64,000 bases of DNA, taken from Roseburia sp. 831b. GTDB taxonomy: Bacteria > Bacillota > Clostridia > Lachnospirales > Lachnospiraceae. The stretch spans positions 2,461,001 to 2,525,000 of the forward strand of contig NZ_CP135162.1 in assembly GCF_001940165.2 (NCBI RefSeq), written 5' to 3'. Positions within the stretch are counted from its first letter, which is position 1; the number at the start of each line of letters is the position of its first letter. A program made the position numbers and the translations under genes. The notes under the pieces were generated by a model. It saw only the letters and a program-made list of their open reading frames with translations. It ran no database searches and had not been told where the DNA came from. Shown in pieces: positions 19,334-28,534 of the stretch.

Positions 19334-19882
19334 TTACCACCATCTGCGGCATCTGCGATGTCTACATCTTCTTTTATACATCTCATTGTTCAAAAGAACA
19401 CCAATCAGATCACGCAAATCATCCCGTGGTCCCGGTGGCGGTGGCATCGGTGGTCTCGGTCCTGGCGGCATTGGCGGCCTTTGCCCTGGTGGCGGTGGCA
19501 TTGGTGGTCTTGGTCCTGGTGGCGGCATTGGCGGCCTGCGGTTCTCAGCTACAATATCCTGCTGATACTCCTGCTCCTGAACCGCCCCCATCTCCTGCTT
19601 TGCAAGCTCATAAATATGGTCTGCCAGACGTTCTATCCTCATACGATCCGGATATTCATCAAACATCAGGCTTCCCTCATATTCCATCTTGTCGCACTCG
19701 TCCTCAACGATTTCTAACACTTTCTTTACACTGCGCGGATACAGTTCCTTCATCCGTTCCATATCTTTTTCATATTCCATCTCTGTCAGATACAGATTCT
19801 GCATGGGATAACTCATATAAAACGGCATTCTTGGTGCATCATACTGTTGCATTCGAAACAAATGTTCCTGATTATAGTCCAC
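19334..19882 (-). CDS. Proline-rich protein of unknown function
   Basis: The 182-residue protein starts with GTG, six bases behind AGGAG. The N-terminal half is a Tyr/Met-rich then helical acidic domain (SVKKVLEIVEDECDKMEYEG, YPDRMRIERLADHIYELAK). A run of PPMPPPGPR-type repeats follows over about 35 residues, then a short helix (DLRDLIGVLLNNEMYKRR) and a Cys/Arg/Trp tail RRCRHRRCRRWW. The Pro-rich repeats suggest a spacer or protein-binding segment. It lies between the GH31 gene and the anchored surface protein on the same strand. No known domain is recognised. Confidence 0.8.
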   Translation of the reverse strand: MDYNQEHLFRMQQYDAPRMPFYMSYPMQNLYLTEMEYEKDMERMKELYPRSVKKVLEIVEDECDKMEYEGSLMFDEYPDRMRIERLADHIYELAKQEMGAVQEQEYQQDIVAENRRPPMPPPGPRPPMPPPPGQRPPMPPGPRPPMPPPPGPRDDLRDLIGVLLNNEMYKRRCRHRRCRRWW

Positions 19883-19927
19883 AAACTGCTCCTATCATTC
19901 CCATCTCTATAACATATGCACCTGTTT

Positions 19928-22213
19928 TTATTTTGCCACAACTACTTCTGTCGTCTCATTCGTAACTACATTTGTACTTGTAATCTTTTTGTAAGGGCGA
20001 TAGCCTGCATGACTCATGGCTGCTGTCAACACACCATTCTCGTTGTGGAACTCATACAAAGCATATTCCCCATCCTGATATTTGAAATCCTCTCCATTAT
20101 CCTGATAATGAACATAACTTCCTTTTCCCGGATAAGTAAGAAGTTTTAAGGTATCGTATGGTTTTTCTCCTACATACTGCACGACATCATAGGTTGGAAT
20201 CACACTGCCTGCTTTTACAAACATCGGGCATACATCAAGTGGCGCATCCACAAGATAGTACTGTCCGCCCGCATATTCTTTTCCAGTCTCAAAATCATAC
20301 CAGGTTCCTTCTGGCAGATATACCATCTTTTTCGTTGCACCCTGTTCTAAGACTGGCGCTACTAAAATATGCTCTCCAAATAAAAATTCTGTATTCAGAT
20401 TTTTTACTTCCTCATCCTTTTCATAATGAAGCACAAGCGGACGTATAATTGGAAGTCCTGTTTTCTCACATTCACGGAACAAGTCGTATAAATATGGAAG
20501 CAGACGATAACGCAGTTCTACGAATTTGCGGTTGATATCGATGGTCTGCTTGTCAAACCGCCAAGGCTCCTGATAGGTACTTCCTTTAGAGGAATGGTTT
20601 CGGAACAACGGTGAAAAGCAGCCGACCTGAACCCATCTGCATAAAAGTTCCGGTGTACAGTCTGCACCAAATCCGCCTACATCTGTTCCTGCAAATGCCA
20701 GACCACTTAAACCAAGGTTACATAACTGTGGCACTGCCATCTGAAGATGTGACCAAAGGCTTTGGTTATCCCCGGTCCAGACGGTTGAATATTTCTGTGT
20801 TCCTGCGTAGCAGGCTCTTGTGATGACGAATGGACGTTTTCCATCATATTTTTTCAAGCCCTCGTAGGTTGCTTTCGACATCAGATGTCCATAGACATTA
20901 TGCATTTTTGCATGGTTGATTGGTCTGTCCTCATCTGTAAACACAACGTCCTCTGGCAGCTCTCCCCGGAAACTTGCCGGTTCGTTCATATCGTTCCAGA
21001 CACCGCGTACTCCAAGGTCTAATAAAAATTTCTGATTGTCTGCCCACCATGCTCTCGTCTCTGGTTTTCCATAATCCGGATAAACTGCATCCCCAGGCCA
21101 TACGGCATTGACATAGACTTCCCCTTCCGGAGTCGTTGCAAAATAGTGGTTTTCGATTCCTTCGTCATATTTGGAATACCCTGGGTCTAATTTTACACCC
21201 GGATCGATAATGGTAACTACCTTAAAACCTTGTTTTCCAATCTCATCGATGATGGCACCCGGCTTTCCAAATGCCTTATCATCCCAGGTAAACACCCGAT
21301 AGCCATCCATATAATCAATGTCAAAATGAATCGTATCACATGGGATTTTCAAATCTCTGTAATGCTCTGCAATATCGCGGATATCTCCGGCACACTCATA
21401 GCCCCATCTGGACTGCTGATAGCCCAGTGTCCAAAGCTGTGGAAGTGGTGTACGACCTGTCAGATAGGTGTATCCTTCTACGATTTCCGGCATTGTCTCC
21501 CCTGCGATAAAATAATAATCCAGGTTTCCGGCATCTGCTCCATAATAGAGATATCCCTCATTTTCTTTTCCAAGGTTTACATAAGATTTGTATGTGTTAT
21601 CGAAAAACAACCCATACACACAATCATTTCTTAATGTAATCAGGAAAGGAATGGATTTGTACAGTGCCTTATAACTGTCGGTATGTGCCTGTGGAATATC
21701 GGAATTCCAGTTCTCGTATTCGTAATGTCTCTTATTTAAAAATCCGGTTTTGTCACCCAGTCCGTAGAAACTCTCGTCTCCCTGAATCTTTTTGATTACC
21801 TGAACCGGATAATCAAAATCGGTTGCATCCGGTACCTCGTGTCCCTCCGCCTTTAAAAATTCAATAAATCGTTCGCTAATCTGTGACTGGAACACTCGTC
21901 CGTCACGGCTGTCCGCACAGAGAAGTTTTCCATTTTTATCATAGAAATCTACGAAAAAGTCGTCATACACTTTTACAACTACATTTGAAGTTGAAATTAC
22001 AAGTGCACCCTCCGCTTCAGCAACCTGAAATTCTGTCGGAACTTCCTTGTCTCCTTCAATCGCCTTGGAACGGTGGTCTTTTGTCTCTAGCGGAAGAAAC
22101 ACATTCATGATCCGGTCTGTCAGAACATTTACAAATGCCGTTCCTTTTTCAAACTGAATCTGTACCTGCTGTCCTGCCTTTTGATACGATACTCTTTTCC
22201 CTAATTTTTCCAT
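19928..22213 (-). CDS. Glycoside hydrolase family 31 alpha-glucosidase
   Basis: A 761-residue cytoplasmic enzyme (no signal peptide) that cleaves terminal alpha-linked glucose or related residues. The GH31 catalytic nucleophile motif is GVWNDMNEPASF, and the acid/base segment is VWTGDNQSLWSHL. YGLGDKTGFLNKR, CDTIHFDIDYMDGYRVFTWD and LLCRWVQVGCFSPLFRNHSS are further family marks. A beta-sandwich N-domain and a C-terminal beta-domain flank the barrel. An alpha-xylosidase or isomaltase-type specificity cannot be excluded. Glycogen or malto-oligosaccharide metabolism fits the glg genes elsewhere in the window. Confidence 0.94.
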   Translation of the reverse strand: MEKLGKRVSYQKAGQQVQIQFEKGTAFVNVLTDRIMNVFLPLETKDHRSKAIEGDKEVPTEFQVAEAEGALVISTSNVVVKVYDDFFVDFYDKNGKLLCADSRDGRVFQSQISERFIEFLKAEGHEVPDATDFDYPVQVIKKIQGDESFYGLGDKTGFLNKRHYEYENWNSDIPQAHTDSYKALYKSIPFLITLRNDCVYGLFFDNTYKSYVNLGKENEGYLYYGADAGNLDYYFIAGETMPEIVEGYTYLTGRTPLPQLWTLGYQQSRWGYECAGDIRDIAEHYRDLKIPCDTIHFDIDYMDGYRVFTWDDKAFGKPGAIIDEIGKQGFKVVTIIDPGVKLDPGYSKYDEGIENHYFATTPEGEVYVNAVWPGDAVYPDYGKPETRAWWADNQKFLLDLGVRGVWNDMNEPASFRGELPEDVVFTDEDRPINHAKMHNVYGHLMSKATYEGLKKYDGKRPFVITRACYAGTQKYSTVWTGDNQSLWSHLQMAVPQLCNLGLSGLAFAGTDVGGFGADCTPELLCRWVQVGCFSPLFRNHSSKGSTYQEPWRFDKQTIDINRKFVELRYRLLPYLYDLFRECEKTGLPIIRPLVLHYEKDEEVKNLNTEFLFGEHILVAPVLEQGATKKMVYLPEGTWYDFETGKEYAGGQYYLVDAPLDVCPMFVKAGSVIPTYDVVQYVGEKPYDTLKLLTYPGKGSYVHYQDNGEDFKYQDGEYALYEFHNENGVLTAAMSHAGYRPYKKITSTNVVTNETTEVVVAK

Positions 22214-22297
22214 CGCAATCTTCCTTTCCCAATTACATTTTAGAAATTACAGGCAGTTTTCACACCTGAAATTCCTTTGAACCTTCTTCGTTGTACC

Positions 22298-22531
22298 CTA
22301 TTGTCTTGCTAACTCTTGTATCTCCTGTAACAAATCAAGATCGGACTGTTTTACTTTAATATTGGAAGTAATCGTGTCACATCCTGGCTTGGTCACGCTG
22401 ATTTCAATAATCGTGTCCTCTACAATCCCGTTTCCAAATGCAGCCTTTAAAAAAGCTAAAAATTTCGGGTGGTTGGAATCAAATTTATTCTTTGCACTCA
22501 TCAATTTCATAAGGGTTGCTGGATTTACCAT
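22298..22531 (-). CDS. Small conserved hypothetical protein
   Basis: A 77-residue protein beginning MVNPATLMKLMSAKNKFDSN with GAGGAA ahead of the ATG. It has an amphipathic N-terminal helix, a beta-like middle (IIEISVTKPGCDTITSNIKV) and a C-terminal helix. It lies between the M24 peptidase and GH31 genes with short gaps, so it is probably in their transcription unit. No function is known to me. Confidence 0.72.
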   Translation of the reverse strand: MVNPATLMKLMSAKNKFDSNHPKFLAFLKAAFGNGIVEDTIIEISVTKPGCDTITSNIKVKQSDLDLLQEIQELARQ

Positions 22532-22558
22532 AATACTGTTCCTCTTCTTTTCTCTTTC

Positions 22559-23803
22559 TTATTTTCTGTGTTCTTTCATGAAGGCTTCGATTTCATCCGC
22601 ATCACGCATGATTGCTTCCGATAATACCACGCATCCGTCTTCTGTAATCATAAGGTCGTCCTCAATACGGATTCCGATTGCCCACTCATCAATGTAAAGT
22701 CCCGGTTCATCCGAAATGATTGCGCCCGGACGTAATTTTTTATTGGAATCAACGGTTACATCATGGACATCAATACCAAGGTGGTGGGAAACGCCATGCA
22801 TGTAGTATTTACCGATTTCTTCTTCTTTTTCAATTAAACCTAATTTGATACAGCCTTCTGCTAACACCTTTTTACAGATATTGTTCAAATCTAACGTAGT
22901 CATGCCTGGCTTTGCAGATTTTGCGACCTCACGGTTTGCCGCAAGCACAATATCGTATACCTCTCTCTGGCGTTTGGAGTAAGTACCATTTACCGGATAG
23001 GTTCTGGTAATGTCTGCACAGTATCCTTTGTATTTTGCCCCAAGGTCTAACAATAAAAGTGTTCCATCCTCGCAAGTCTCCTGGTTGGTCTCATAATGAA
23101 GCATGGTTCCATTCATGCCACTTCCTGCGATTGTCGGGAAAGAAACACCGTCTGCGCCGTTTCTTTTAATGCTGTATTCAAAATCTGCCTGTGCCTGATA
23201 TTCCTTCATTCCCGGAGTAAGGTTGCGCATGACATTTTTAAGTCCCTCATCTGTAAGTGCAATCGCATCCTTAATCAAAGCTGCCTCATCCTCGTCTTTT
23301 TGCATTCTCATCTCTGCAATCATCGGGAAGCAGTTACGAATCTTCATTCCTGGATATTTTGCTGCGAATTCATTTGCCTTTACCACGTTGTAATCCGGCA
23401 AATCCTGATACTGATGACGATAGGTATCAAAATAAACCGTTGTCACATCTTCTCTTGTCAAAATCATGTCCATCGCCGGCTCGAACTCATCCAGAAAACC
23501 AACGCGTTCGATCTGAGTCACCTCTTTTGCCTCCTCAACGGTCACTTTCTTGCCATACCAGCGCTCCATCGTAGGATCTGCTTCCTCAATGTAAAGTCTC
23601 TCAACCGGTTTTGCTGCTGCCTTATCCAACACCAAAATCATGTTATCGCGGCGAAGTCCCGTCAGATAAAAGAAGTTACGGTTTGCCTCGAATGGTGCGT
23701 ATTCATCCGCACTCACATGAGATTCAATCCCAGAATATAAAATCAGGATGGAGTTGTCTTCCATTCTATTTAAAATTTCTTCTCTACGTTTCTTAAAGTC
23801 CAT
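22559..23803 (-). CDS. Xaa-Pro aminopeptidase (M24 family)
   Basis: A 414-residue metallopeptidase of the AMP_N plus pita-bread type that removes N-terminal residues ahead of proline. Metal ligands are visible as LLLDLGAKYKGYCADITRTY (two Asp), HGVSHHLGIDVHD (His), EPGLY (Glu) and GIRIEDD (Glu). The N-terminal domain begins MDFKKRREEILNRM. I set the start at 23803, where CAGGAGA precedes the ATG, rather than 14 codons upstream. Two manganese ions are expected from the family. Confidence 0.94.
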   Translation of the reverse strand: MDFKKRREEILNRMEDNSILILYSGIESHVSADEYAPFEANRNFFYLTGLRRDNMILVLDKAAAKPVERLYIEEADPTMERWYGKKVTVEEAKEVTQIERVGFLDEFEPAMDMILTREDVTTVYFDTYRHQYQDLPDYNVVKANEFAAKYPGMKIRNCFPMIAEMRMQKDEDEAALIKDAIALTDEGLKNVMRNLTPGMKEYQAQADFEYSIKRNGADGVSFPTIAGSGMNGTMLHYETNQETCEDGTLLLLDLGAKYKGYCADITRTYPVNGTYSKRQREVYDIVLAANREVAKSAKPGMTTLDLNNICKKVLAEGCIKLGLIEKEEEIGKYYMHGVSHHLGIDVHDVTVDSNKKLRPGAIISDEPGLYIDEWAIGIRIEDDLMITEDGCVVLSEAIMRDADEIEAFMKEHRK

Positions 23804-23836
23804 TTTTCTCCTGCCTTTCCTGTGGTTTCCACTAAG

Positions 23837-23899
23837 AAAAAACACCTCTTATGTGGTAGTACCAACTATAACGGTATCTTACCATAAAAAGGTGTTTTT
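23837..23899 (-). terminator. Terminator of the dlt operon
   Basis: AAAAACACCT and AGGTGTTTTT form the base of a long imperfect hairpin whose interior (GGTA.. with TACC..) also pairs. A T-run follows on the minus strand. It separates dltX from the aminopeptidase gene. Confidence 0.82.
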
Positions 23900-23949
23900 G
23901 TTTATAAATTTTCGAAAATTTTAGATTTCTGACCGAAAACAGAAACGTC

Positions 23950-24102
23950 TTAAAAAGCTTCATAGATAAAGGTTGGTGCAGCGGAGTCCTTGGATAGAAT
24001 CTGATAGACAAAAAATGCGACAAAAATCAGATAGAAGAATGCGACTCTGCACCAGAAATCTGCTTTTTTATTTTGCCTGATCTTTTTGCGCAACGTTTTC
24101 AT
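23950..24102 (-). CDS. dltX: DltX-like small membrane protein of the D-alanylation operon
   Basis: A 50-residue protein with a basic N-terminus (RKKIRQNKKADFW), one membrane helix (VAFFYLIFVAFFVYQIL) and the C-terminal tail PTFIYEAF. DltX proteins are about 50 residues, single-pass, and end in a conserved FIYxxF motif whose tyrosine is proposed to carry D-alanine across the DltB step. The gene overlaps the end of dltD. The ATG at 24102 lies very close to AGGA; a TTG at 24093 is better spaced and would give 47 residues. DltX usually precedes dltA; here it is the last gene of the operon. Confidence 0.78.
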   Translation of the reverse strand: MKTLRKKIRQNKKADFWCRVAFFYLIFVAFFVYQILSKDSAAPTFIYEAF

Positions 24103-25276
24103 CTTCCTGGTAAAAACGGTAAATGTGTTCATTTAAATCCACCAATCCTTTCAATGCAAGATGTGAGTTATCTTCAAAATAGTACTGTGCATATTCGTTC
24201 CCGGATAAATCTGCACATTCAGCTCCGTACTGCTCGGAAAGATCCCGTACCTTCTGATAGATTGCCTCGCGCTTACTGCTATCGTAATTTGCAAAATCAT
24301 ACCAGTAACCATTGAATGGCAGCATGACAATTAACGGTGTGATTTTCTCATCCTTGCAGATTTTTAAGAAACACTCCAGGTCATCAAACTCAACTGAATT
24401 TGTGGTATAACCCGGTCTTTTCACACTTCCTTTTTCTACAACCTCCTGGTAGGAATGCGTGTATGCAGAATTACACATGCCAAACTCATTTCCACCTGCA
24501 ATCTTTCCGCCTTTTTTCTCTGCTGCACGGTATAAGTCCGCCCAATCCTCATCACTGACTACGTTTGTAGTCGTATCTTCTTTCGATTTGTTCTTTCCTT
24601 TTCCGAATAACATACTTTCAGATAAAAGCCTTGTCTGCGCCTTTTCTTTGACATAGAGGGCATAAAATTTCGCCTGTGCATTTGATAATGCATCCTCGCT
24701 TTTTTCTCCATACCACTCATTATCCCGTAGGATACGCTCATTCATGACCTCATTGCTGCTTGTCAGTCTCTCTGTACGCGCCATCACATATTCCTTCGTC
24801 TCCTGACGAATTGTTGGATTTTCCAGAAAACGAATGTAGTTATCTTCGGAAAAGGCTGCACCAAATGCATCCTCACGCACTCCTTTTTTCTTAAACCATT
24901 GTTCGGATACAATTAGCACAACTTTTCGACCTTTTAAGTTGTCACCAAGGGCACCTAACGTGGTGGCATGTGTCAGACATTGATATCCTGCCTGCCCGAT
25001 GAAAACCGGCTCCATATCTGCGTTTTTAAAAATTGTGTTTGCATGAAACTTCGATTTTTGCCCGTGGCGCAGCTCCGAGGAACCAAAAATGGGAATGGAT
25101 TGACTGCTTGCAAGCATTTTATCCAGTCCATCCGCGCTTGCAAATTTTGCCTCATTAATCCAGGTTCCATAGGAAAGTTCATAACCTGGCAACTCTTTTT
25201 TGATTCCAAAATGAAACATTGGCACCGTGATGCAAAAGATGAGCAGTGCCACCAAAAAAGCTTTTATATTTCTCAT
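24068..25276 (-). CDS. dltD: D-alanyl-lipoteichoic acid biosynthesis protein DltD
   Basis: DltD acts outside the membrane in the final transfer of D-alanine to teichoic acid. The 402 residues start with one membrane anchor (AFLVALLIFCITVPMF). The SGNH-like catalytic set is visible as FGSSELRH (Ser) and DNSHLALKG (Asp, His). GYQCLTHATTLGALGDNLKG and VVLIVSEQWF are further family marks. It follows dltC by 15 bases and its end overlaps dltX. Confidence 0.94.
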   Translation of the reverse strand: MRNIKAFLVALLIFCITVPMFHFGIKKELPGYELSYGTWINEAKFASADGLDKMLASSQSIPIFGSSELRHGQKSKFHANTIFKNADMEPVFIGQAGYQCLTHATTLGALGDNLKGRKVVLIVSEQWFKKKGVREDAFGAAFSEDNYIRFLENPTIRQETKEYVMARTERLTSSNEVMNERILRDNEWYGEKSEDALSNAQAKFYALYVKEKAQTRLLSESMLFGKGKNKSKEDTTTNVVSDEDWADLYRAAEKKGGKIAGGNEFGMCNSAYTHSYQEVVEKGSVKRPGYTTNSVEFDDLECFLKICKDEKITPLIVMLPFNGYWYDFANYDSSKREAIYQKVRDLSEQYGAECADLSGNEYAQYYFEDNSHLALKGLVDLNEHIYRFYQEDENVAQKDQAK

Positions 25277-25291
25277 TCTTCTCCATCCTTA

Positions 25292-25531
25292 CTACTTCGC
25301 ATTCGCTCTTGTTAAAACCAGCTCTAAAATCTTATTTGTGGTATTCAAATCCTCTCTTGTTACCTCAGACGGTGAAATCACAATCCCAAGTTCATCCTCA
25401 ATTCTTACTAACAATTCCGCGAATCCGAGAGAATCTAACAAGTCATCCTCAAACAAATCCAAATCGCGTTCCTCTCTTACCACATCATCCTCACAAATGT
25501 CCTCTAAAATTTCTAATAATTTTTCTTCCAT
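25292..25531 (-). CDS. dltC: D-alanyl carrier protein DltC
   Basis: The 79-residue acyl-carrier-like protein carries D-alanine on a phosphopantetheine arm. The attachment serine is in DDLLDSLGFAEL near residue 34. The four-helix acidic composition and length fit DltC. It lies between dltB and dltD. The 99-base gap behind dltB is larger than the other gaps of this operon, and the ribosome site is weak. Confidence 0.93.
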   Translation of the reverse strand: MEEKLLEILEDICEDDVVREERDLDLFEDDLLDSLGFAELLVRIEDELGIVISPSEVTREDLNTTNKILELVLTRANAK

Positions 25532-25630
25532 CGTATTTTTCCGTGTGAAATTTTATTTCTACACGTTCTCCTTCCTCTACTTGTATTTTATCTGTTGTTT
25601 TATTTTCATCCGGTGCCATCACATCCGCAT

Positions 25631-26803
25631 TTAATTTTGTATGAAATGTCCTGAGAAAATCAGAAATCCAAACATAACCAGCTGTAAGGTCAGGAACCAG
25701 GAAATAAACTGATACCAGCCTGTCTTTTTATATTTTTTGTAAAACTTTGATTTCTTTTGATAAATCTCCGTACCTGCTAATAGGATGCCATGATAGAGAC
25801 CGTACAGAATATAATGAAGCGTCAATCCATGCCACAATCCCATGACGAGCATATTTACAAGAAATCCAATGGAGGCGCCTGTCAGTCTTGTCCGAAACCA
25901 TTTTTTCTTCATCGAAAGCATGATGAATCTGGAAAAAACAAAATCCCGGAACCACTCAGACAGAGAAATATGCCATCTTGCCCAGAAGTCTTTCATGTCG
26001 GTACTGACAAATGGCCGTTTAAAGTTCTCCGGCACCCGGATTCCAAGCATATATCCGGTTCCGATTGCCATCAGGGAATACCCCGCAAAATCAAAGAACA
26101 TATAAAATCCATAGCAATAAGCATATCCAATCATTGCTAAAACCTTTTGTCCAAACGGCAGTGCATCGTTCGGAATCATATTCAAAAGCTGATACCATAA
26201 CTCCGCAATCACGAATTTATATAAAATCCCAAGCATCAGCTTCCAAAGGCCTGTTCCAAACAATTCCAGATATTCTTCCCGCTTATAAGTGGTATGCAAG
26301 TCTTCACAAAATCGTCTGCTCCGGTCGATTGGTCCACAGCTAAACGTCGGGAAAAATACCAAAAATGCGGTAAAATCTGAAACACTCACGGTTTCTATCA
26401 CACCATCATAAAGTTCAATCACAATCTGCACCACGCGGAACGTCAGGTATGAGATTCCGACAAACTGAAACCAGCTCATCGCCTCGAATACCTTTAAGTC
26501 ACATAGTTTACATAATATAAGTGGTGTTATCGTAAGAAAAACGGTCAACCGGTACAGCCAGGTGATGCGCCCCTTTGATTTTCGAAGCTTTTCATACCCC
26601 TTGACTAAAGCAAGCTCTAGCAGATAATACGCAATAAAATAGCATAACTGCTCTTTACTTTTTGCCAAAATACAAATTGTAATCACACCTGAAAAGAACA
26701 GGCTGTACCATTTTAAATTTTTCTCCAGAACTCCAATCAGCAATGCTCCCAGAACAACAAACAGCAGTACCAGGAAAAACTGCATCCCGCTATAAAAACT
26801 CAT
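25631..26803 (-). CDS. dltB: D-alanyl transfer membrane protein DltB (MBOAT)
   Basis: DltB is the membrane O-acyltransferase that moves D-alanine from DltC across the membrane. The 390 residues hold about eleven hydrophobic helices. MBOAT marks are FFPTFSCGPIDRSRRF, DFWARWHISLSEWFRDFVF and the catalytic histidine in GLWHGLTLHYILYGLYHG. Its ATG overlaps the dltA stop by four bases, indicating coupled translation. Confidence 0.95.
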   Translation of the reverse strand: MSFYSGMQFFLVLLFVVLGALLIGVLEKNLKWYSLFFSGVITICILAKSKEQLCYFIAYYLLELALVKGYEKLRKSKGRITWLYRLTVFLTITPLILCKLCDLKVFEAMSWFQFVGISYLTFRVVQIVIELYDGVIETVSVSDFTAFLVFFPTFSCGPIDRSRRFCEDLHTTYKREEYLELFGTGLWKLMLGILYKFVIAELWYQLLNMIPNDALPFGQKVLAMIGYAYCYGFYMFFDFAGYSLMAIGTGYMLGIRVPENFKRPFVSTDMKDFWARWHISLSEWFRDFVFSRFIMLSMKKKWFRTRLTGASIGFLVNMLVMGLWHGLTLHYILYGLYHGILLAGTEIYQKKSKFYKKYKKTGWYQFISWFLTLQLVMFGFLIFSGHFIQN

Positions 26804-28335
26804 GCCAGAAGTCCTCCTAAGTATTTCCGGTCAACTTTTCCATGATTGTTCATCGGAATACTGTCGATAGGAAGTATTTTCTTCGGTATCATGTAGGCTG
26901 GCAAAAAGGTTTTTAACTCTTCCTTAATCTGCCTTGAGAATTCCGTCTTAGATGCCTCCTTCTCTTTTCCGGTTACAAATGCGGTCAGGCTCTTCACTTT
27001 TCCGTCTTTTACATTTGGAATGACAACCGCATGCGAAATCTGTGGAAGGCGCATCATATTATTTTCAATATCTTCAATTTCGATGCGGTAACCGTGTAGT
27101 TTTACCTGCAGATCGATTCTTCCATTGTAGAAAAGCTGTCCGTCCTTTTTATATCCGGCATCCCCAGTATGATAACCACGATAGGTCTTTCCTTCTCTCT
27201 CACAGGTGAAAAAGCTCTTCTTCGTCAAATCCTCACGCTGATAGTAGCCTATGCTGACCGTATCTCCGATAATGACGATTTCGCCAACTTCGCCGTCCTC
27301 TTTTATCTGATGATTTTCATCCCAGATTTCAATCCATGTTCCTGGTTTCTCATGTCCAACCGGAAGTGATTTTCCCTCTTTTACGTTCTCTTCCAGGAGT
27401 TCCTTTGTAATCTCCACATTCGTTACGGCAACTGTCGATTCCGTCGGTCCGTATGTATTGATGATTCTCGCCTTTGGAAAACGTTCCATCAGACGTTCCA
27501 CCGTCGACGTTGTCAATGTCTCTCCACAAAACAAAAAGGTCTGCAGTTCCGGAAGCAATTGCTCTGAAAAATTGCGGTCAACCAGACACATATCTGCAAA
27601 AGATGGTGTTGACACCCAGACGTTCAATTTTTCCTGCTGGAAAAAGGAAAACATCTTTCCATAATCTTTCTGTGTCTGTTTGTTCATCGTCACAAGTGTT
27701 CCACCACAAGCTAATGATGTATACAAATCCATGACCGACAAATCAAAAGAAAACGGTGCCTGATTCAAAAAGAAAAGCGGTTCTTCCTGCTCGTTTGCCT
27801 TCACCAAAGTCACGGACCAGTCCAGATAGTGATTGAGACAATCCGTTGTAATCTGTACTCCTTTTGGCTTTCCAGTGCTGCCCGAAGTGAAAATAATATA
27901 ATGCACATCCTCCGGTTTATTGTTCCAGCGCTCCTCATATACGTTTGTTGTTTTCTCAAGGATTGTTTTTAACTCTGCAAGATTCACAGTCTGAATCTCA
28001 GAAAGTTCTAATTTTCCTTCCAGTACAAACACCACATCTGGTTTCACACTCTCAATGGTGTCTATAACACGAATCATTGGAATCGAAATGTCCTGTGGAC
28101 AATATCCTCTTCCTGCTTTCACACATGCCAAAAAACAGACCACCATATACGGATTTTTATGTCCATATACAACTACGGGTGTTTTTGAATCAGGCATGTT
28201 CTGCTGTAACCATACCGCCAGACGGTCCGAGTACTCCTCCAGCTGCGCATATGTCAGGGACTCTTCTTCACTCTTAATCGCAATTCGCTCTCCATGCTCT
28301 TTTGCAGTCTCTCGTATTTCTTTTAAAATATCCAT
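26800..28335 (-). CDS. dltA: D-alanine--D-alanyl carrier protein ligase DltA
   Basis: DltA adenylates D-alanine and loads it onto DltC, the first step of teichoic acid D-alanylation that lowers surface negative charge. The 511 residues show the adenylation motifs IIFTSGSTGKPKGVQIT, INTYGPTESTVAVTN, YHTGDAGYKKDGQLFYNGR, DLQVKLHGYRIEIEDIE and the C-terminal lysine segment NHGKVDRKYL. It is the first gene of the dltABCDX unit, preceded by a spacer of about 200 bases holding a terminator of the upstream unit. Confidence 0.96.
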   Translation of the reverse strand: MDILKEIRETAKEHGERIAIKSEEESLTYAQLEEYSDRLAVWLQQNMPDSKTPVVVYGHKNPYMVVCFLACVKAGRGYCPQDISIPMIRVIDTIESVKPDVVFVLEGKLELSEIQTVNLAELKTILEKTTNVYEERWNNKPEDVHYIIFTSGSTGKPKGVQITTDCLNHYLDWSVTLVKANEQEEPLFFLNQAPFSFDLSVMDLYTSLACGGTLVTMNKQTQKDYGKMFSFFQQEKLNVWVSTPSFADMCLVDRNFSEQLLPELQTFLFCGETLTTSTVERLMERFPKARIINTYGPTESTVAVTNVEITKELLEENVKEGKSLPVGHEKPGTWIEIWDENHQIKEDGEVGEIVIIGDTVSIGYYQREDLTKKSFFTCEREGKTYRGYHTGDAGYKKDGQLFYNGRIDLQVKLHGYRIEIEDIENNMMRLPQISHAVVIPNVKDGKVKSLTAFVTGKEKEASKTEFSRQIKEELKTFLPAYMIPKKILPIDSIPMNNHGKVDRKYLGGLLA

Positions 28336-28439
28336 GCCGTTCTCCTTACTCTCTTGTTCCCTCTATTTTCACAAGATTTTCTTTCTCTTACGTTTTTTAC
28401 AGTGGGAATTATAGCACCTAATTTCAAAAAAACTGCAAA

Positions 28440-28476
28440 AGAAAAGAAATCTTAAAACTAATTAAGATTTCTTTCA
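28440..28476 (-). terminator. Terminator after the HAD phosphatase gene
   Basis: A perfect 12-bp stem (28443-28454 with 28463-28474) is followed on the minus strand by a T-rich tract. It separates the LtaS-like unit from the dlt operon, so dltA should have its own promoter in 28336-28440. Confidence 0.88.
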
Positions 28477-28534
28477 CATTTTCTTCTGGATTTCTTATAA
28501 AACTGATTTTTTCCTTCTAAAGCTCCTAAAATAC

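Noticed and set aside
25500-25610. A 41-codon frame in the dltB-dltC gap
   Set aside because: It runs into dltC in another frame, has a poor ribosome site and a random-looking composition.
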